64,000 bases of DNA. Origin: Hyalangium ruber (GTDB lineage: Bacteria > Myxococcota > Myxococcia > Myxococcales > Myxococcaceae). A model generated the notes under the pieces. That model saw only the letters and a list, made by a program, of their open reading frames with translations. It ran no database searches and had not been told where the DNA came from. Below, piece by piece: positions 8,558 to 19,676 of this stretch. How positions within the stretch are numbered: position 1 is the stretch's first letter; the number at the start of each line of letters is the position of its first letter. Both the position numbers and the translations under genes were made by a program. Where the stretch lies: positions 558,001 to 622,000 of the forward strand of contig NZ_JAXIVS010000005.1 of assembly GCF_034259325.1 (NCBI RefSeq), read 5' to 3'.

Positions 8558-10444
8558 TTACTTGCGGGCGGCGCCCTGCTTCACGTCGAGCCGCTTGAGG
8601 TAGTCCTTGTGCCAGACCTTGGGCAGGCTGGACATGACCGCCACCTGCGGGTGCTTCGGCGTCTCGAGCTCGAGCTGCATCGCGTTGTCGCCGACCAGGA
8701 AGCCACCGGCGAACATGGTGCGCTCCTCCTTGCTCAGCGAGGCCAGCTCCGCGTCCGTGCCCAGGGTCAGGTTGAAGACCTGGCCCTCGTAGGGGATGCG
8801 CTCGATCGAGGTGATGGTGGTGGTGCCACCCTTCGCCTTGACCTGATCCTTCACCTTCAGCGCCACCGCGGGGACCACCTTGCCGGAGGCGGTGATGACC
8901 GGGTGCTGCTCGGTCAGGCGCACGTCGTGGCCCGCGCTGTCACGCACGCGCACCAGCGGCTTGTCCTCGCCGCCGCGGGCAATGTCCATCACCGTCAGCG
9001 CCACACCCTTGTCGTTGGCGATGACCTTGTCGCCCACCTCGAGCTGCTCGATGGGGCTGCTGGTGCCGTCGGCGCGCAGGATGCTGGTGCCCTCGGCCAT
9101 GCAGCTGTTGCGGTAGAAGATCTTCTGCGTCACCAGCGCCTTCATGTCCGACGTCATGGAGGTGAAGCGATCCTCGATCAGGCCCCCGCCGCAGTCGGCC
9201 TTGGCCTTGATCTGCATCCACAGCGTGACCGCCTCGTTGAGGATCGTGTCCTTGTTGCAGGTGCCCGGGCCGCTGGCCGTGCGGGTGAAGTCCGCCAGGA
9301 ACGAGAACGCGGAGGCGCGCGAGCCGGAGACCAGCTGGTTGAGGAAGTCCGTCTCGACGTAGCAGACCTTGCCGGTGTTCACGAGCTGCAGGCGCAGCTT
9401 GGCCGACTCGAACTGGGTGATGCGGCACTCGGCGGCCTTCGCGCCCGCGTCATACAGGCCGTTGACGGGCAGGTAGACCTTCGCCTGCGAGTAGTTGCTC
9501 ACCGGCCAGTACGCGCTCGGGTTGCGCGTGCCGTCGGGCTTCGCGCCCGCGATGCCGGTGATGAGGCTGCCGGACGGGTAGGCCTGCAGCACGCCGTTGA
9601 CGTAGCCAGACACGGCATAGTCGCAGTCCGAGCCACCGCGCTGCTGGCAGATCACGATGTCCGAGCCCGCGCCGCCCAGCAGCTGCGCCGGGTGGAACAC
9701 CTGGATGCCCTGCTTCACCGGCGTGACGGCCGACTGCACCTGGGTGTAGGTGAACTGCTCGGCCCCGGTGCTCTCGTCCATGGCGATCATCAGCGACTCG
9801 GTGTTCAGGTGCCGAGAAGCATCCGCCGGGAGGGTCGGGTAGATGACGAGATCGCCCACGAAGTTCGTGCCGCCGCCGTAGTCCTCGCCCGCCGCGGAGT
9901 CGACCGGGATGTTGTCCGTGAGATCGGCGTTCGAGTCGTAGGCGATGACGTCGGTATAGATGTAGTTGGCGCCGCCCTCGCAGGCCACCACCGGGGTCAG
10001 CTCATAGGTGGTGCTGGTGCTGTCACCCTTCTCGTTGCCCATATAGAGGAAGTGGGTGCACCACTGCCCCGCCTCCGACTCCTGGGTCGAGATGTCACCG
10101 GGGCGCGAAGGGTTGGCCAGCGCCTTCAGCCGGGCCTCGCGCAGCCGCTGGAAGAGGTAGGGCGAGTTCTTGGGAGTCTTTCCGGACGCCTTGAGCCGGT
10201 TCTCCACGAAGCGGAACTGCGCCGCGTCCGCGAGGTCGATGCGAATCGAGTCCGAGGCCCGCTCGGCACGTGCCTGGAACTTCCGGCTCATGTACTGCGA
10301 GTCCGCGAGCAGGCTTGCCTTGTCCACGCTGGCGGTCGGCGGGTTCAGCGCGCTGGTCCACCCCGCCGACAGCAGCGCGACTGCGGAGACCGAGCCCACG
10401 GAGACAAAGGAACGCAACGCCTTCGATACCTTCTGGTTCTTCAT
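8558..10444 (-). CDS. Secreted protein with C-terminal Hint (intein/hedgehog-type) module
   Basis: 628 residues. The ATG at 10444 has GGGAGG 5-6 nt upstream and begins a clear signal peptide (KNQKVSKALRS, then SVSAVALLSAG). Residues about 80-440 are an unassigned exported region with Cys pairs. Residues 448-587 (bases 8684-9103) form a Hint fold: nucleophile Cys448 after FYRNS, the EQLEVGDKV strand pair, block-B TxxH (TEQH, 511-514), and a terminal FLVGDN at Asn587. The final block lacks the His-Asn pair of splicing inteins, and the residue after Asn is Ala. N-terminal cleavage or thioester chemistry is thus possible, but classical splicing is unlikely. Hint modules in exported bacterial proteins often cut off or release a passenger; here about 40 residues follow it. 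Confidence 0.8.
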   Translation of the reverse strand: MKNQKVSKALRSFVSVGSVSAVALLSAGWTSALNPPTASVDKASLLADSQYMSRKFQARAERASDSIRIDLADAAQFRFVENRLKASGKTPKNSPYLFQRLREARLKALANPSRPGDISTQESEAGQWCTHFLYMGNEKGDSTSTTYELTPVVACEGGANYIYTDVIAYDSNADLTDNIPVDSAAGEDYGGGTNFVGDLVIYPTLPADASRHLNTESLMIAMDESTGAEQFTYTQVQSAVTPVKQGIQVFHPAQLLGGAGSDIVICQQRGGSDCDYAVSGYVNGVLQAYPSGSLITGIAGAKPDGTRNPSAYWPVSNYSQAKVYLPVNGLYDAGAKAAECRITQFESAKLRLQLVNTGKVCYVETDFLNQLVSGSRASAFSFLADFTRTASGPGTCNKDTILNEAVTLWMQIKAKADCGGGLIEDRFTSMTSDMKALVTQKIFYRNSCMAEGTSILRADGTSSPIEQLEVGDKVIANDKGVALTVMDIARGGEDKPLVRVRDSAGHDVRLTEQHPVITASGKVVPAVALKVKDQVKAKGGTTTITSIERIPYEGQVFNLTLGTDAELASLSKEERTMFAGGFLVGDNAMQLELETPKHPQVAVMSSLPKVWHKDYLKRLDVKQGAARK

Positions 10445-10604
10445 TCGTCCTCCCTCTTCATCCATACCTGTCATGCGTGGCGTCACGCCGAGATGGGACG
10501 GCCTTCCGTGTCGCCATTCCATGGCAACACGGTCCCTGCCGGATTCGAACTGTTGGGATTGGCCCTCAGGCCCGGCGCTCGGCGCGAGCACCCCGTGACG
10601 ATAT

Positions 10605-10634
10605 TCACTATCAGAGAAAATGAGGGGAGTGCAA
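10605..10634 (-). promoter_or_regulatory. Candidate promoter for the Hint-module gene
   Basis: Read on the minus strand, TTGCAC (10634-10629) and TAGTGA (10610-10605) are 18 bp apart within the only AT-rich patch of this 262-bp gap. They lie about 160 bp upstream of the ATG at 10444. The -10 match is partial. Nothing else was recognised in this gap. Confidence 0.3.
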
Positions 10635-10706
10635 GGATTCTTAGTTATTCTCGCATGACTGGATTTCCCAGCTTAAGAGAATCCAAGCAAGAGTCCCGCG
10701 CTGGGC

Positions 10707-11630
10707 TCACCACGCCACGGGAGCGATGCAGTAATTGAAGGTGGCGTCCCTGCAGCAGCCATACGCGCATATCCCTCCCGCGTTCGAGCACCAGTCCTCG
10801 TAGACGCATCCCTGGAAGGGATCGCACCCATAAGAGTGCTCACACGGGGAGTAGGGACAGACGACGTTCTCCACGAACGCGCATTGGCCCGCTCCGTTGC
10901 AGGCGGAAACCATGCACAGGTTGCCCGAGTCGCACCACGTCCCGGCGGGCTTGGGGTTGGGGACACACTGCCCGGCGGAGCAGGTGCCGGTGGACTCGTA
11001 GCACTGGTCTGGCGGGGGTCCGGCATCGCAGCTCGCCCCCTCGGCCTTCAGCGCATACTGGCAGGTGGTACCCGAGCAGGTGCCATTGGGCTCATGGCAC
11101 GGGCTGGGAGGCGTATTGCAGGCGCCACAGGACAGCTGCACCCCTGTGATGTTGAGCTGGAACTTGCCACAGGACCAACCCGCTCCATCCACCGTGATGC
11201 TGACCTCCTGCCCCGCCGACAGGTTGACGGACACCCCCGAGGTGGAGCCACCGGGCGCATTGTCATTGCAGCCGAGTGTCGCGCTGGAGTTCCAGTCGGT
11301 GACCACCAGGACCGTGTCGTAGTTGGAGCCGTGGGTGGTGTACGTGAAGCTGCCGGTGTACGGGGCCATCCAGCGGAAGCTGAAGTCCGAGGCGGAGCTG
11401 TTGCTCTTGCAGGAGGGAGTCACCTCGTTGCGCGCGCCACAGGTGCTCCCCTGGGCGACCGCGGTCCCCGTCCGGAGTCGGAGATCGATATAGGAGGTAT
11501 TCACGAGCGCCGCTTTGCTGACGGCCAGGGAAGGCGCGTCGTCGACGGTGGAAGGCTCACAGGCCCCCAACAGACAACCCCAGACAACGACGGCGAGCAT
11601 TCGCACGAACTCCGGCCCCATAAGACGCAT
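10707..11630 (-). CDS. Cys-rich surface lipoprotein with PPC-like domain
   Basis: 307-residue lipoprotein. The start is the ATG at 11630, four bases after AGGAGG. The signal peptide ends in lipobox LLGAC (Cys about 24). Residues about 45-165 form a beta-sandwich segment (YDTVLVVTDW, CNDNAPGG, SVNLSAGQEVSITVDG). This matches the bacterial pre-peptidase C-terminal (PPC) pattern, normally attached to secreted enzymes. The rest has over 25 Cys in short repeats (CxxxxGxC spacing) like the Cys-rich stalks common in myxobacterial surface proteins. There is no catalytic domain, so it is likely an adhesion or scaffold component. It is divergent from the BON-domain genes. Confidence 0.75.
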   Translation of the reverse strand: MRLMGPEFVRMLAVVVWGCLLGACEPSTVDDAPSLAVSKAALVNTSYIDLRLRTGTAVAQGSTCGARNEVTPSCKSNSSASDFSFRWMAPYTGSFTYTTHGSNYDTVLVVTDWNSSATLGCNDNAPGGSTSGVSVNLSAGQEVSITVDGAGWSCGKFQLNITGVQLSCGACNTPPSPCHEPNGTCSGTTCQYALKAEGASCDAGPPPDQCYESTGTCSAGQCVPNPKPAGTWCDSGNLCMVSACNGAGQCAFVENVVCPYSPCEHSYGCDPFQGCVYEDWCSNAGGICAYGCCRDATFNYCIAPVAW

Positions 11631-11915
11631 GATTCCTCCTGGAGAGAAAAGGGAGGGGCCGATGGCACGCCAATCCCCAGCGCTTCGCCGGGGCTGCAGC
11701 CGCGAACGCACAGCCCCCACGACACGAAGACACGCTTAGCGTAGCCGAGCGACCGAGCAGCCTCAATCGGCATCCCTGTCTTTTCGGGTGAGAGGCTTTG
11801 GCTTTCATTCCCTGGCGGCACGCTCCTCCCCTGCCCGCCGCTCGGGCGCGGGAGGGGTACGTTGCCGGTCGCGAGCCGGAGCCTGAACGTCTTGGAGTTA
11901 CCCGGGGAGGCTGCG

Positions 11916-12815
11916 ATGGCAGACAGGCGCTACGAGGACGACAGACGCGGACAGGACGAGCGGCGCAGACGGGATCCCGAAGAGGAGCGGCGAGGCGAGC
12001 GGCGCGCGGAGATGTACCGGGGTCCCGATGAGAGGGGCTATGGAGGGGGCGAGCGGCTGGGCCGACGTGAGCGGAGCGAGCGCGGGAGCCGATATGCCGA
12101 GCGGCCGAGCCGGGACCGGGACTTCGATCCGAGGGCCAGCCCGAGCGGCGCCTTCCATGAGGACAAGAGCCGCATGGGCCCGGAGCGTGGCCGCTATGGC
12201 ATGGGGTCGCGGGGCTATCGCGAAGCGCCGGAGCACCGGGAGCGCGACCACTCGCACCTGGCGGGGCTCCATGACATGGACGACATGTCGGAGCTTCGAG
12301 AGGGCTATCGGGAGCACCGCCGGCAGCGCGACGATTACCCGCCACGCTATGGCCACGGCCCAGGTGTGGAGAACATGGATGCGCCACGCCTGGGCTATGG
12401 AACCAGCACCACGCGCGGTGATGATCATGACATGGGCCACGGTGGCTTCCTCGGCGGGGGGAACTACCGCTCGGGCTCACCGATGCCCACGGGACGGGGC
12501 CCCAAGGGCTACCAGCGCTCGGACGAGCGCATCCGCGAGGACATCTGCGACCGGCTGATGATGGGCTGGATGAACGCGGAGAACGTCGACGTCGAGGTGC
12601 GCAACGGCGAAGTCACCCTCAAGGGCATGGTGAAGAGCCGGGACGAGAAGCGCGCCATCGAAGCGCTCGCCGAGTCCGTGCTGGGGGTGAAGGACCTCAT
12701 CAACATGCTGCGCGTCGAGCGTACGGACCCGCTCCGGGCCTCGGAGCGTCCCGAGCCGCACGGCGACAAGCTGGCCGTGGCCCAGGACTCGGAGAAGGGC
12801 CCGATGCATTCGTGA
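11916..12815 (+). CDS. BON-domain protein with long Arg/Asp/Gly-rich N-terminus
   Basis: 299 residues. Residues 1-195 are low-complexity and strongly charged (RRYEDDRRGQDERRRR and similar, many RG and DR pairs), so probably disordered. Residues about 201-268 are one BON domain (SDERIREDICDRL, then VDVEVRNGEVTLKGMV and a GVKDLINMLRV end). BON is an alpha-beta module that binds phospholipid or envelope components; OsmY is the best-known example. There is no signal peptide, so it is probably cytoplasmic or membrane-peripheral. The ATG at 11916 has GGGGAGG 6 nt before it and is preferred to an in-frame start at 11862. It is 33 bp upstream of a paralogue, forming an operon. Confidence 0.85.
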   Translation: MADRRYEDDRRGQDERRRRDPEEERRGERRAEMYRGPDERGYGGGERLGRRERSERGSRYAERPSRDRDFDPRASPSGAFHEDKSRMGPERGRYGMGSRGYREAPEHRERDHSHLAGLHDMDDMSELREGYREHRRQRDDYPPRYGHGPGVENMDAPRLGYGTSTTRGDDHDMGHGGFLGGGNYRSGSPMPTGRGPKGYQRSDERIREDICDRLMMGWMNAENVDVEVRNGEVTLKGMVKSRDEKRAIEALAESVLGVKDLINMLRVERTDPLRASERPEPHGDKLAVAQDSEKGPMHS

Positions 12816-12848
12816 CGTGACGGGGCCCCGCACGAAAGGAACCCAACG

Positions 12849-13307
12849 ATGGCGAACCGCTATGGCGATGAAGAGGAGTACGACCGACCTCGGGACGAGG
12901 ACGAGCGCTACTGGCACGAGCGCAACTGGGGCAAGGGCGGAGGCTACGCCGCCGGCGCCGCGGGCATGGGCCGGGAGCCCTTCGGGGACGAGTGGCGAAC
13001 GGCTCGCTCACGCGGCACGGGCAAGGCCCCCAAGGGCTACGTCCGCTCGGACGAGCGCATCCGCGAGGACGTCTGCGAGCGGCTGATGTACAGCCCCTAT
13101 GACGCCAGCGAGGTGGAGGTGACCGTCACCGGTGGCGAGGTGACCCTGAGTGGCACGGTGCGCCACCGCGCCGAGAAGTGGGGCATCGAGGACGTGATCG
13201 AGGACGTCGTGGGGATACACGACATCCACAACCAGATCCGGATTCAGCGAGGCGAGACACAGCAGTCGCTCCCCTTCACGGATGAGCCGCGGCACTTCCA
13301 CTCCTGA
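12849..13307 (+). CDS. BON-domain protein, paralogue of the preceding gene
   Basis: 152 residues: a charged N-terminal part (DEEEYDRPRDEDERYW, then a Gly/Ala-rich patch), and a BON domain at about 66-135. The domain begins with the same PKGYxRSDERIREDxCxRLM block as the upstream protein, then VEVTVTGGEVTLSGTV and GIHDIHNQIRI. This shared entry block with short N-termini of unlike length indicates tandem duplication followed by divergence of the disordered part. No signal peptide. The pair may act as stress or envelope-binding proteins; no ligand can be named. Confidence 0.85.
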   Translation: MANRYGDEEEYDRPRDEDERYWHERNWGKGGGYAAGAAGMGREPFGDEWRTARSRGTGKAPKGYVRSDERIREDVCERLMYSPYDASEVEVTVTGGEVTLSGTVRHRAEKWGIEDVIEDVVGIHDIHNQIRIQRGETQQSLPFTDEPRHFHS

Positions 13308-13325
13308 GGTGCCGGAGCGGAGAGC

Positions 13326-13355
13326 GAGGGCGTCGTCCACCCAGGCGGCGCCCTC
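13326..13355 (+). terminator. Hairpin after the BON operon
   Basis: Stem GAGGGCG (13326-13332) pairs with CGCCCTC (13349-13355) just after the second BON gene, followed by a C-rich run rather than T. It lies 125 bp before the next start, so it plausibly separates the two transcription units. Confidence 0.45.
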
Positions 13356-13480
13356 CCCCGAGGGCTGTCCAGGTTTGTCTTTCGTATTGATGAGAATCGA
13401 GCGCTTGCGCCGCTGCTCGCCAGGTCAGGGGCCCTGCTAAGCTCTCCATCCGTGCGGGTCTTCCCGTGGGAGAGCGCCTC

Positions 13481-16285
13481 ATGAGGTTTCACCGATGGGT
13501 TGTCGCGGGCTGCGCGCTGGTGCTCGGCCTGCTGCCAGGGCCGGCTCGGGCGCAGACCTCCGAGCTGCCCGTGTACGTGAGCGATCAGTTCAAGTCGGTC
13601 GCCAAGAAGGCCTCGCGGCAGCTCGTCACGAGCCACATCGTCTCGGCCTGTCCCGACAACAAGCCGCTGTGCAAGCCGATCGTCGAGCAGCTCGCGGTCG
13701 CCACCGAGGCGGCCATCTCGAAGGATCAAGCAGGGCTGGAACGGGCGCTCAACACCTTCTTCGTCAAGAGCTCGGTGGCGGGGCTCGTCGAGGTCGTCCT
13801 GGGCGATCTCGCCGACACCCAGCAGAGTGAGTACCCCCGGCTCGCCGAGGCCCTCGAGCCCGTCAGCCAGTGTCTGGTCGCGTCGGTCATCGCGGGCCGG
13901 GAGGCAGGCCAGACCCTCGAGGAGTGTCGGTTCGACCCGGACGAGCTGAAGGCGCTGAAGTCGGAGGCCGAGCGCCTCGTCTGCCGCGTCAATCCTCGGG
14001 CCTGCCCGCTCGTGGACAAGGTGGTGAACCTGCTGGAGCAGCGCCCCGTGAAGGTGGACGAGGTGGTGTACGGGCTGTCCCAGATCGTCGAGGGCGCTCC
14101 CTTCCACCGCAAGCGCGAGAGCCTCTATCTGTACAGCCTCGGCGACTTCCTGGCCCGGGCGCCCGAACATGGGCTGTACGACGCCACCTGGTCGTTCCTC
14201 ACCAGCCCCGACCGCAAGTCGCGAATCTGGGACCGGGTCGGCGTCGAGGAGCGAGCCATCGCCAGCGGCGCGTTCTTCGAGTACCGCTTCCTCAACGGCA
14301 CCGAGGACGACATGATCCTCCAGCTCTTGAGGGACTGTGGGCTGCCCACGGACGCCTATGATGGGTGGATCCGCGCCCGCGCGAGCCTGCCCGCCTTGCG
14401 CCAGTCCCTGCTCGTCGGCAGCGACATCCAGGAGCAGGTCGAGCCGCTCAGCGCGCTGCTCACCTACAAGCAGTGCAGCGCCGGCACGGAGGACCATCAG
14501 AAGCGACTGCAGGAGATGCGCAACCAGGTGCAGAGCCTCCTGGTGCCCCTGGAGTTCCGGAGCGCGATCCGGCGCTACGGGGTCGTCGCCCTCAGCGCGG
14601 CGGCGCTCCTCGACTACGTGCGCTCCTCCAACGAAGAGCAGCTGAGCGCCAGCATCACCCGGACGACGGTGTTCGGCGTGGCCCAGTCCGTGGCCGCCCA
14701 GCAGATCACCCAGCGGCTCCAGGCCGAGCAGGGCCGCACTCCTGCTCCCGAGAGCCGGCTGACCGGCGTGACGATGGTGGGGCCGGGCGACGTGCTGGGC
14801 ACCTGTGAGTTCCAGCGCGTGAGCGCCCTGCTCGGCCTGCCGTACACCGTGGCCGATCTGAACGCGCCCCGGTGCTTCGAGCTGAACAGCCGCACGACGG
14901 TCCTGGGCATCACCGATCTGGTGGACCTCGGCGAGCGAGAGGACGCGCCCATCGAAGTGGAGGCCAAGGCCTTCGCCCAGTTGCTGAAGCACGCCTACTT
15001 CCAGCAGAACACGCCGGCCAGCGGGTTGAACAGCGAGCTGCTCGCGCGGCTGGTCGAGGAGTCCGAGCGCTTCCTTGGCGAGGTGATGGGCTCTCAGTCC
15101 CCCACCGTCACCCAGGCTTGGCCGGAGATCCGCGACGCCCTCGTCCGCCTCAACGCGAGCCCCGGGGACATGGAGGCCCGAACGAAGCTGCAGGCCCGGG
15201 CCTATGCCCTCGCCGCCACGGTGCCCGCCCCCGCCAGTGGGCCTTCGCTCACCGAGGAGCGCTTCGTCCAGCTGATGCTCGATGGCGTCTCCTCCGAGAT
15301 CGAAGGCCGGCTCGCCCCCGTCTGGCAACAGTGGCTCGCGCGCAAGCGCCAGCTCGAGGCCCAGCAGAACCCCTCGGCGGCGGAGCAGGCCGAGCTTGCC
15401 GGGCTGCGGTCCCGCTCGCAGCGCCTGCCCCAGCCCCGGGAGGTCCGGGCGTTCCTGGAGATTCCCAAGGAGCAGCGCGCCGTGGAGGTGTTCAAGCTGC
15501 TGCGCGGCCTGCTGCGCGCCATCGCCCCGGAGATCCTGGAGAAGATCGAGGGCACCCTGCCCATCGGGCCCCTCGCCCAGGCCGCCCAGGATGGCGTGGA
15601 GCGACGGACCGACGACTCCCGCCGGCGGATGATGCGCATCGGCGCCGACTTCCTCGTCGCGCAGGCGGACAAGCTGGCGATCCGGATCGTGGGCGCCGAT
15701 GCCGCTCGGTGCCAGGAGGATGACCCGAAGTGGCGCAGCATCCTCAACCGGCTCCAGGCGGCCTGTACGGCGCACCTCCTCATCCAGAGTGCCTACCACC
15801 CCATCGCGGACTACCTCAGCGAGGGAGGCTTCACGGCTCCAGGAGCGGCCCGGCTGGCGGATACCTCCTACCGCCAGCTCCTCCAGTCTCCCCTGCTGGC
15901 CTCGACGCCCGTCATCCTCAACGTGGGGCTGGGGGTCAACTGGGTGCGCCCGAACAAGCTCGACAGCGACTTCGTCACGCTCACCGTCGTCGACAAGTTC
16001 GGCCTGGCGCTCATCAAGTACAACGGCCCGAGCTATGGCTTCGAGGCCGGCCCCTTCGTGGGAGGCTTCCTCGATGCGCTGGTGCGCACGGCCTCGGGGG
16101 TCGAGGAGAAGTACTGGCTCGCCGGGTTCACCGTGGGCTTTCCTCGCATGGCCGGATTGGATCTGGGCCTCGAGGCTCACGCCGCGGCGGCCATGCCCTT
16201 CACGTTCACTCCCGACAAGCCCCAGCTCACGCTAGGGCTCACGGTGGTCGTCCCCTTCAGTACCGTGTTCGACTCAGGCGAGTAG
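13481..16285 (+). CDS. Very large exported protein of unknown family
   Basis: 934 residues from the ATG at 13481 (GGGAG 9-10 nt upstream; a GTG at 13466 is the alternative). The signal peptide (RFHRWVVAGCALVLGLL, then ARAQ) exports it to the periplasm or beyond. The body to about residue 780 is mostly helical, Leu/Ala/Glu-rich with scattered Cys and no recognised catalytic motif. The last 150 residues alternate hydrophobic and polar residues in short strands (VILNVGLGVNWVRP, DFVTLTVVDKFGLAL, LTLGLTVVVPF). They end in a beta-rich tail that could insert in the outer membrane as a small barrel. That last point is inference. A 12-bp gap to the next small gene suggests an operon. Confidence 0.8.
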   Translation: MRFHRWVVAGCALVLGLLPGPARAQTSELPVYVSDQFKSVAKKASRQLVTSHIVSACPDNKPLCKPIVEQLAVATEAAISKDQAGLERALNTFFVKSSVAGLVEVVLGDLADTQQSEYPRLAEALEPVSQCLVASVIAGREAGQTLEECRFDPDELKALKSEAERLVCRVNPRACPLVDKVVNLLEQRPVKVDEVVYGLSQIVEGAPFHRKRESLYLYSLGDFLARAPEHGLYDATWSFLTSPDRKSRIWDRVGVEERAIASGAFFEYRFLNGTEDDMILQLLRDCGLPTDAYDGWIRARASLPALRQSLLVGSDIQEQVEPLSALLTYKQCSAGTEDHQKRLQEMRNQVQSLLVPLEFRSAIRRYGVVALSAAALLDYVRSSNEEQLSASITRTTVFGVAQSVAAQQITQRLQAEQGRTPAPESRLTGVTMVGPGDVLGTCEFQRVSALLGLPYTVADLNAPRCFELNSRTTVLGITDLVDLGEREDAPIEVEAKAFAQLLKHAYFQQNTPASGLNSELLARLVEESERFLGEVMGSQSPTVTQAWPEIRDALVRLNASPGDMEARTKLQARAYALAATVPAPASGPSLTEERFVQLMLDGVSSEIEGRLAPVWQQWLARKRQLEAQQNPSAAEQAELAGLRSRSQRLPQPREVRAFLEIPKEQRAVEVFKLLRGLLRAIAPEILEKIEGTLPIGPLAQAAQDGVERRTDDSRRRMMRIGADFLVAQADKLAIRIVGADAARCQEDDPKWRSILNRLQAACTAHLLIQSAYHPIADYLSEGGFTAPGAARLADTSYRQLLQSPLLASTPVILNVGLGVNWVRPNKLDSDFVTLTVVDKFGLALIKYNGPSYGFEAGPFVGGFLDALVRTASGVEEKYWLAGFTVGFPRMAGLDLGLEAHAAAAMPFTFTPDKPQLTLGLTVVVPFSTVFDSGE

Positions 16286-16297
16286 AGGAGACAGACG

Positions 16298-16513
16298 ATG
16301 GCCACGAGGGCGAAGAAGACCGCCAGGAAGTCGACCCAGAAGAAGGCCCCCGCCAAGAAGGCCCCCGCCAAGAAGGCCAGCGCGGAGCCCGTGCGCCTGG
16401 CGATGTCGAAGCCCAAGTCCAACTACTGTCCGGATGACGGGCGCCTGCTGCGCGCCGACCGCACCTGCCCCGTCACGGACTGCCAGTACCACGACACGCC
16501 CGTACCGGAATGA
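16298..16513 (+). CDS. Mini-protein with histone-like Lys/Ala tail and Cys/His cluster
   Basis: 71 residues. Residues 6-28 are a KKAPAKK-type tail built by a 15-bp tandem repeat (16340-16354, 16355-16369, partial to 16378), like the DNA-binding tails of bacterial histone-H1-like proteins. The C-terminal half has Cys44, Cys57, Cys62 and His65 (YCPDDGRLL, then CPVTDCQYH), a possible one-zinc knuckle. No family was recognised. A nucleic-acid-binding role fits both halves but is inferred. It follows the exported orphan by 12 bp and is convergent with the oxidoreductase, 7 bp away. Confidence 0.7.
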   Translation: MATRAKKTARKSTQKKAPAKKAPAKKASAEPVRLAMSKPKSNYCPDDGRLLRADRTCPVTDCQYHDTPVPE

Positions 16514-16520
16514 CGCCGCC

Positions 16521-18899
<2,379 letters not shown>

Positions 18900-19000
18900 G
18901 GGGTCTCCCGGGGGCAGCTCGCGCCGGCGTCTGCCGGTGCGGTGGCCCCTCGCCCCACTCTAACGTCCTGGCCGCGCGAAGAGCGCGCCAGGCAACCTGC

Positions 19001-19540
19001 TCAGCACTCGGTTCCGCCCGCCGCTTCGATGGTGAACACCTGGCGCGCCTCGGGGAAGACCAGGATGTGCAGATCGGCGTGGTGGCAGAAGTCATCCGTC
19101 GACACCTGCCACCAGTGGTAGTAGCCGGAGCGGTACGCCTCGGACGTCCCCACCTGCGTCTCGATGGTCGGCACCAGCGGATCGAGGAACCGGAGCGCCG
19201 ACTGCGTGTCCTCCATGCTCCGCTCGGGGTGCTCCGAGTCCCGCTCCCAGGGCTTCGACAGGTCCGAGGCCCCCACCTCGAAGGCCATGGGCACCACGTC
19301 CGCGAAGGCGAGCTCCCCCGCCGACGGGGCGAACTGGAAGGCGCGCACGGTGGCGTTCTCCCCGGCGGCGGCCAGCACCTCGGCGCTCACCGGAACCTCC
19401 ACCAGCGAGGTGTCTCCCACCGCCTGCGAGGCCTTCTTCAGGCTCGTGGCCTGAGCAGGTGCGTTTTCCTGCGCTTCCTTGCTACACGCCACGCCCAGGG
19501 TGGCAGCCAGAGTGAGGGCCAGTAACGAGAAGCGCGTCAT
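19001..19540 (-). CDS. Small lipoprotein, function unknown
   Basis: 179-residue lipoprotein. Signal peptide RFSLLALTLAATLGVAC ends at lipobox Cys19, and the next residue is Ser, which favours outer-membrane sorting. The mature part is acidic and has one region with YYHWWQVSTDDFCHHADLHILVF, rich in His, Trp and Cys. That could form a metal site, but no family was recognised. The ATG at 19540 follows GGAGCCCTGG. A 100-bp gap separates it from the oxidoreductase start, which reads the same way, so co-regulation is uncertain. Confidence 0.7.
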   Translation of the reverse strand: MTRFSLLALTLAATLGVACSKEAQENAPAQATSLKKASQAVGDTSLVEVPVSAEVLAAAGENATVRAFQFAPSAGELAFADVVPMAFEVGASDLSKPWERDSEHPERSMEDTQSALRFLDPLVPTIETQVGTSEAYRSGYYHWWQVSTDDFCHHADLHILVFPEARQVFTIEAAGGTEC

Positions 19541-19585
19541 CCAGGGCTCCTGTCTCAGCGGGCCAGATCAGCCCGCAGTGGAATG

Positions 19586-19603
19586 ATTCGATGATGCTCG
19601 AAT
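19586..19603. repeat. Short inverted repeat upstream of the lipoprotein gene
   Basis: ATTCGA-N6-TCGAAT (19586-19591 and 19598-19603), followed by TTTTA on the plus strand. It lies about 45-65 bp upstream of the lipoprotein start and 75 bp after the chemosensory operon, so it could be an operator or an operon end. No stronger case can be made. Confidence 0.3.
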
Positions 19604-19676
19604 TTTACAGAAGCATCAAGTTAGAACCGCATTCCAGGCCAGAGGCGCTAGTCCAGCCAGACTTGTGAAACCGGTT

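Noticed and set aside
8684-9103. Splicing intein or homing endonuclease insertion
   Set aside because: No C-terminal His-Asn plus Cys/Ser/Thr junction, no endonuclease domain, and it sits near the protein end.
13244-16180. 978-codon open frame antisense to the exported orphan
   Set aside because: Low-complexity Arg/Gly/Leu/His composition without motifs or ribosome-binding site. The sense strand has a signal peptide and proper start.
16340-16378. 15-bp tandem repeat as a possible CRISPR or satellite element
   Set aside because: It is in frame and encodes the Lys/Ala-rich tail of the mini-protein; only two and a half copies.
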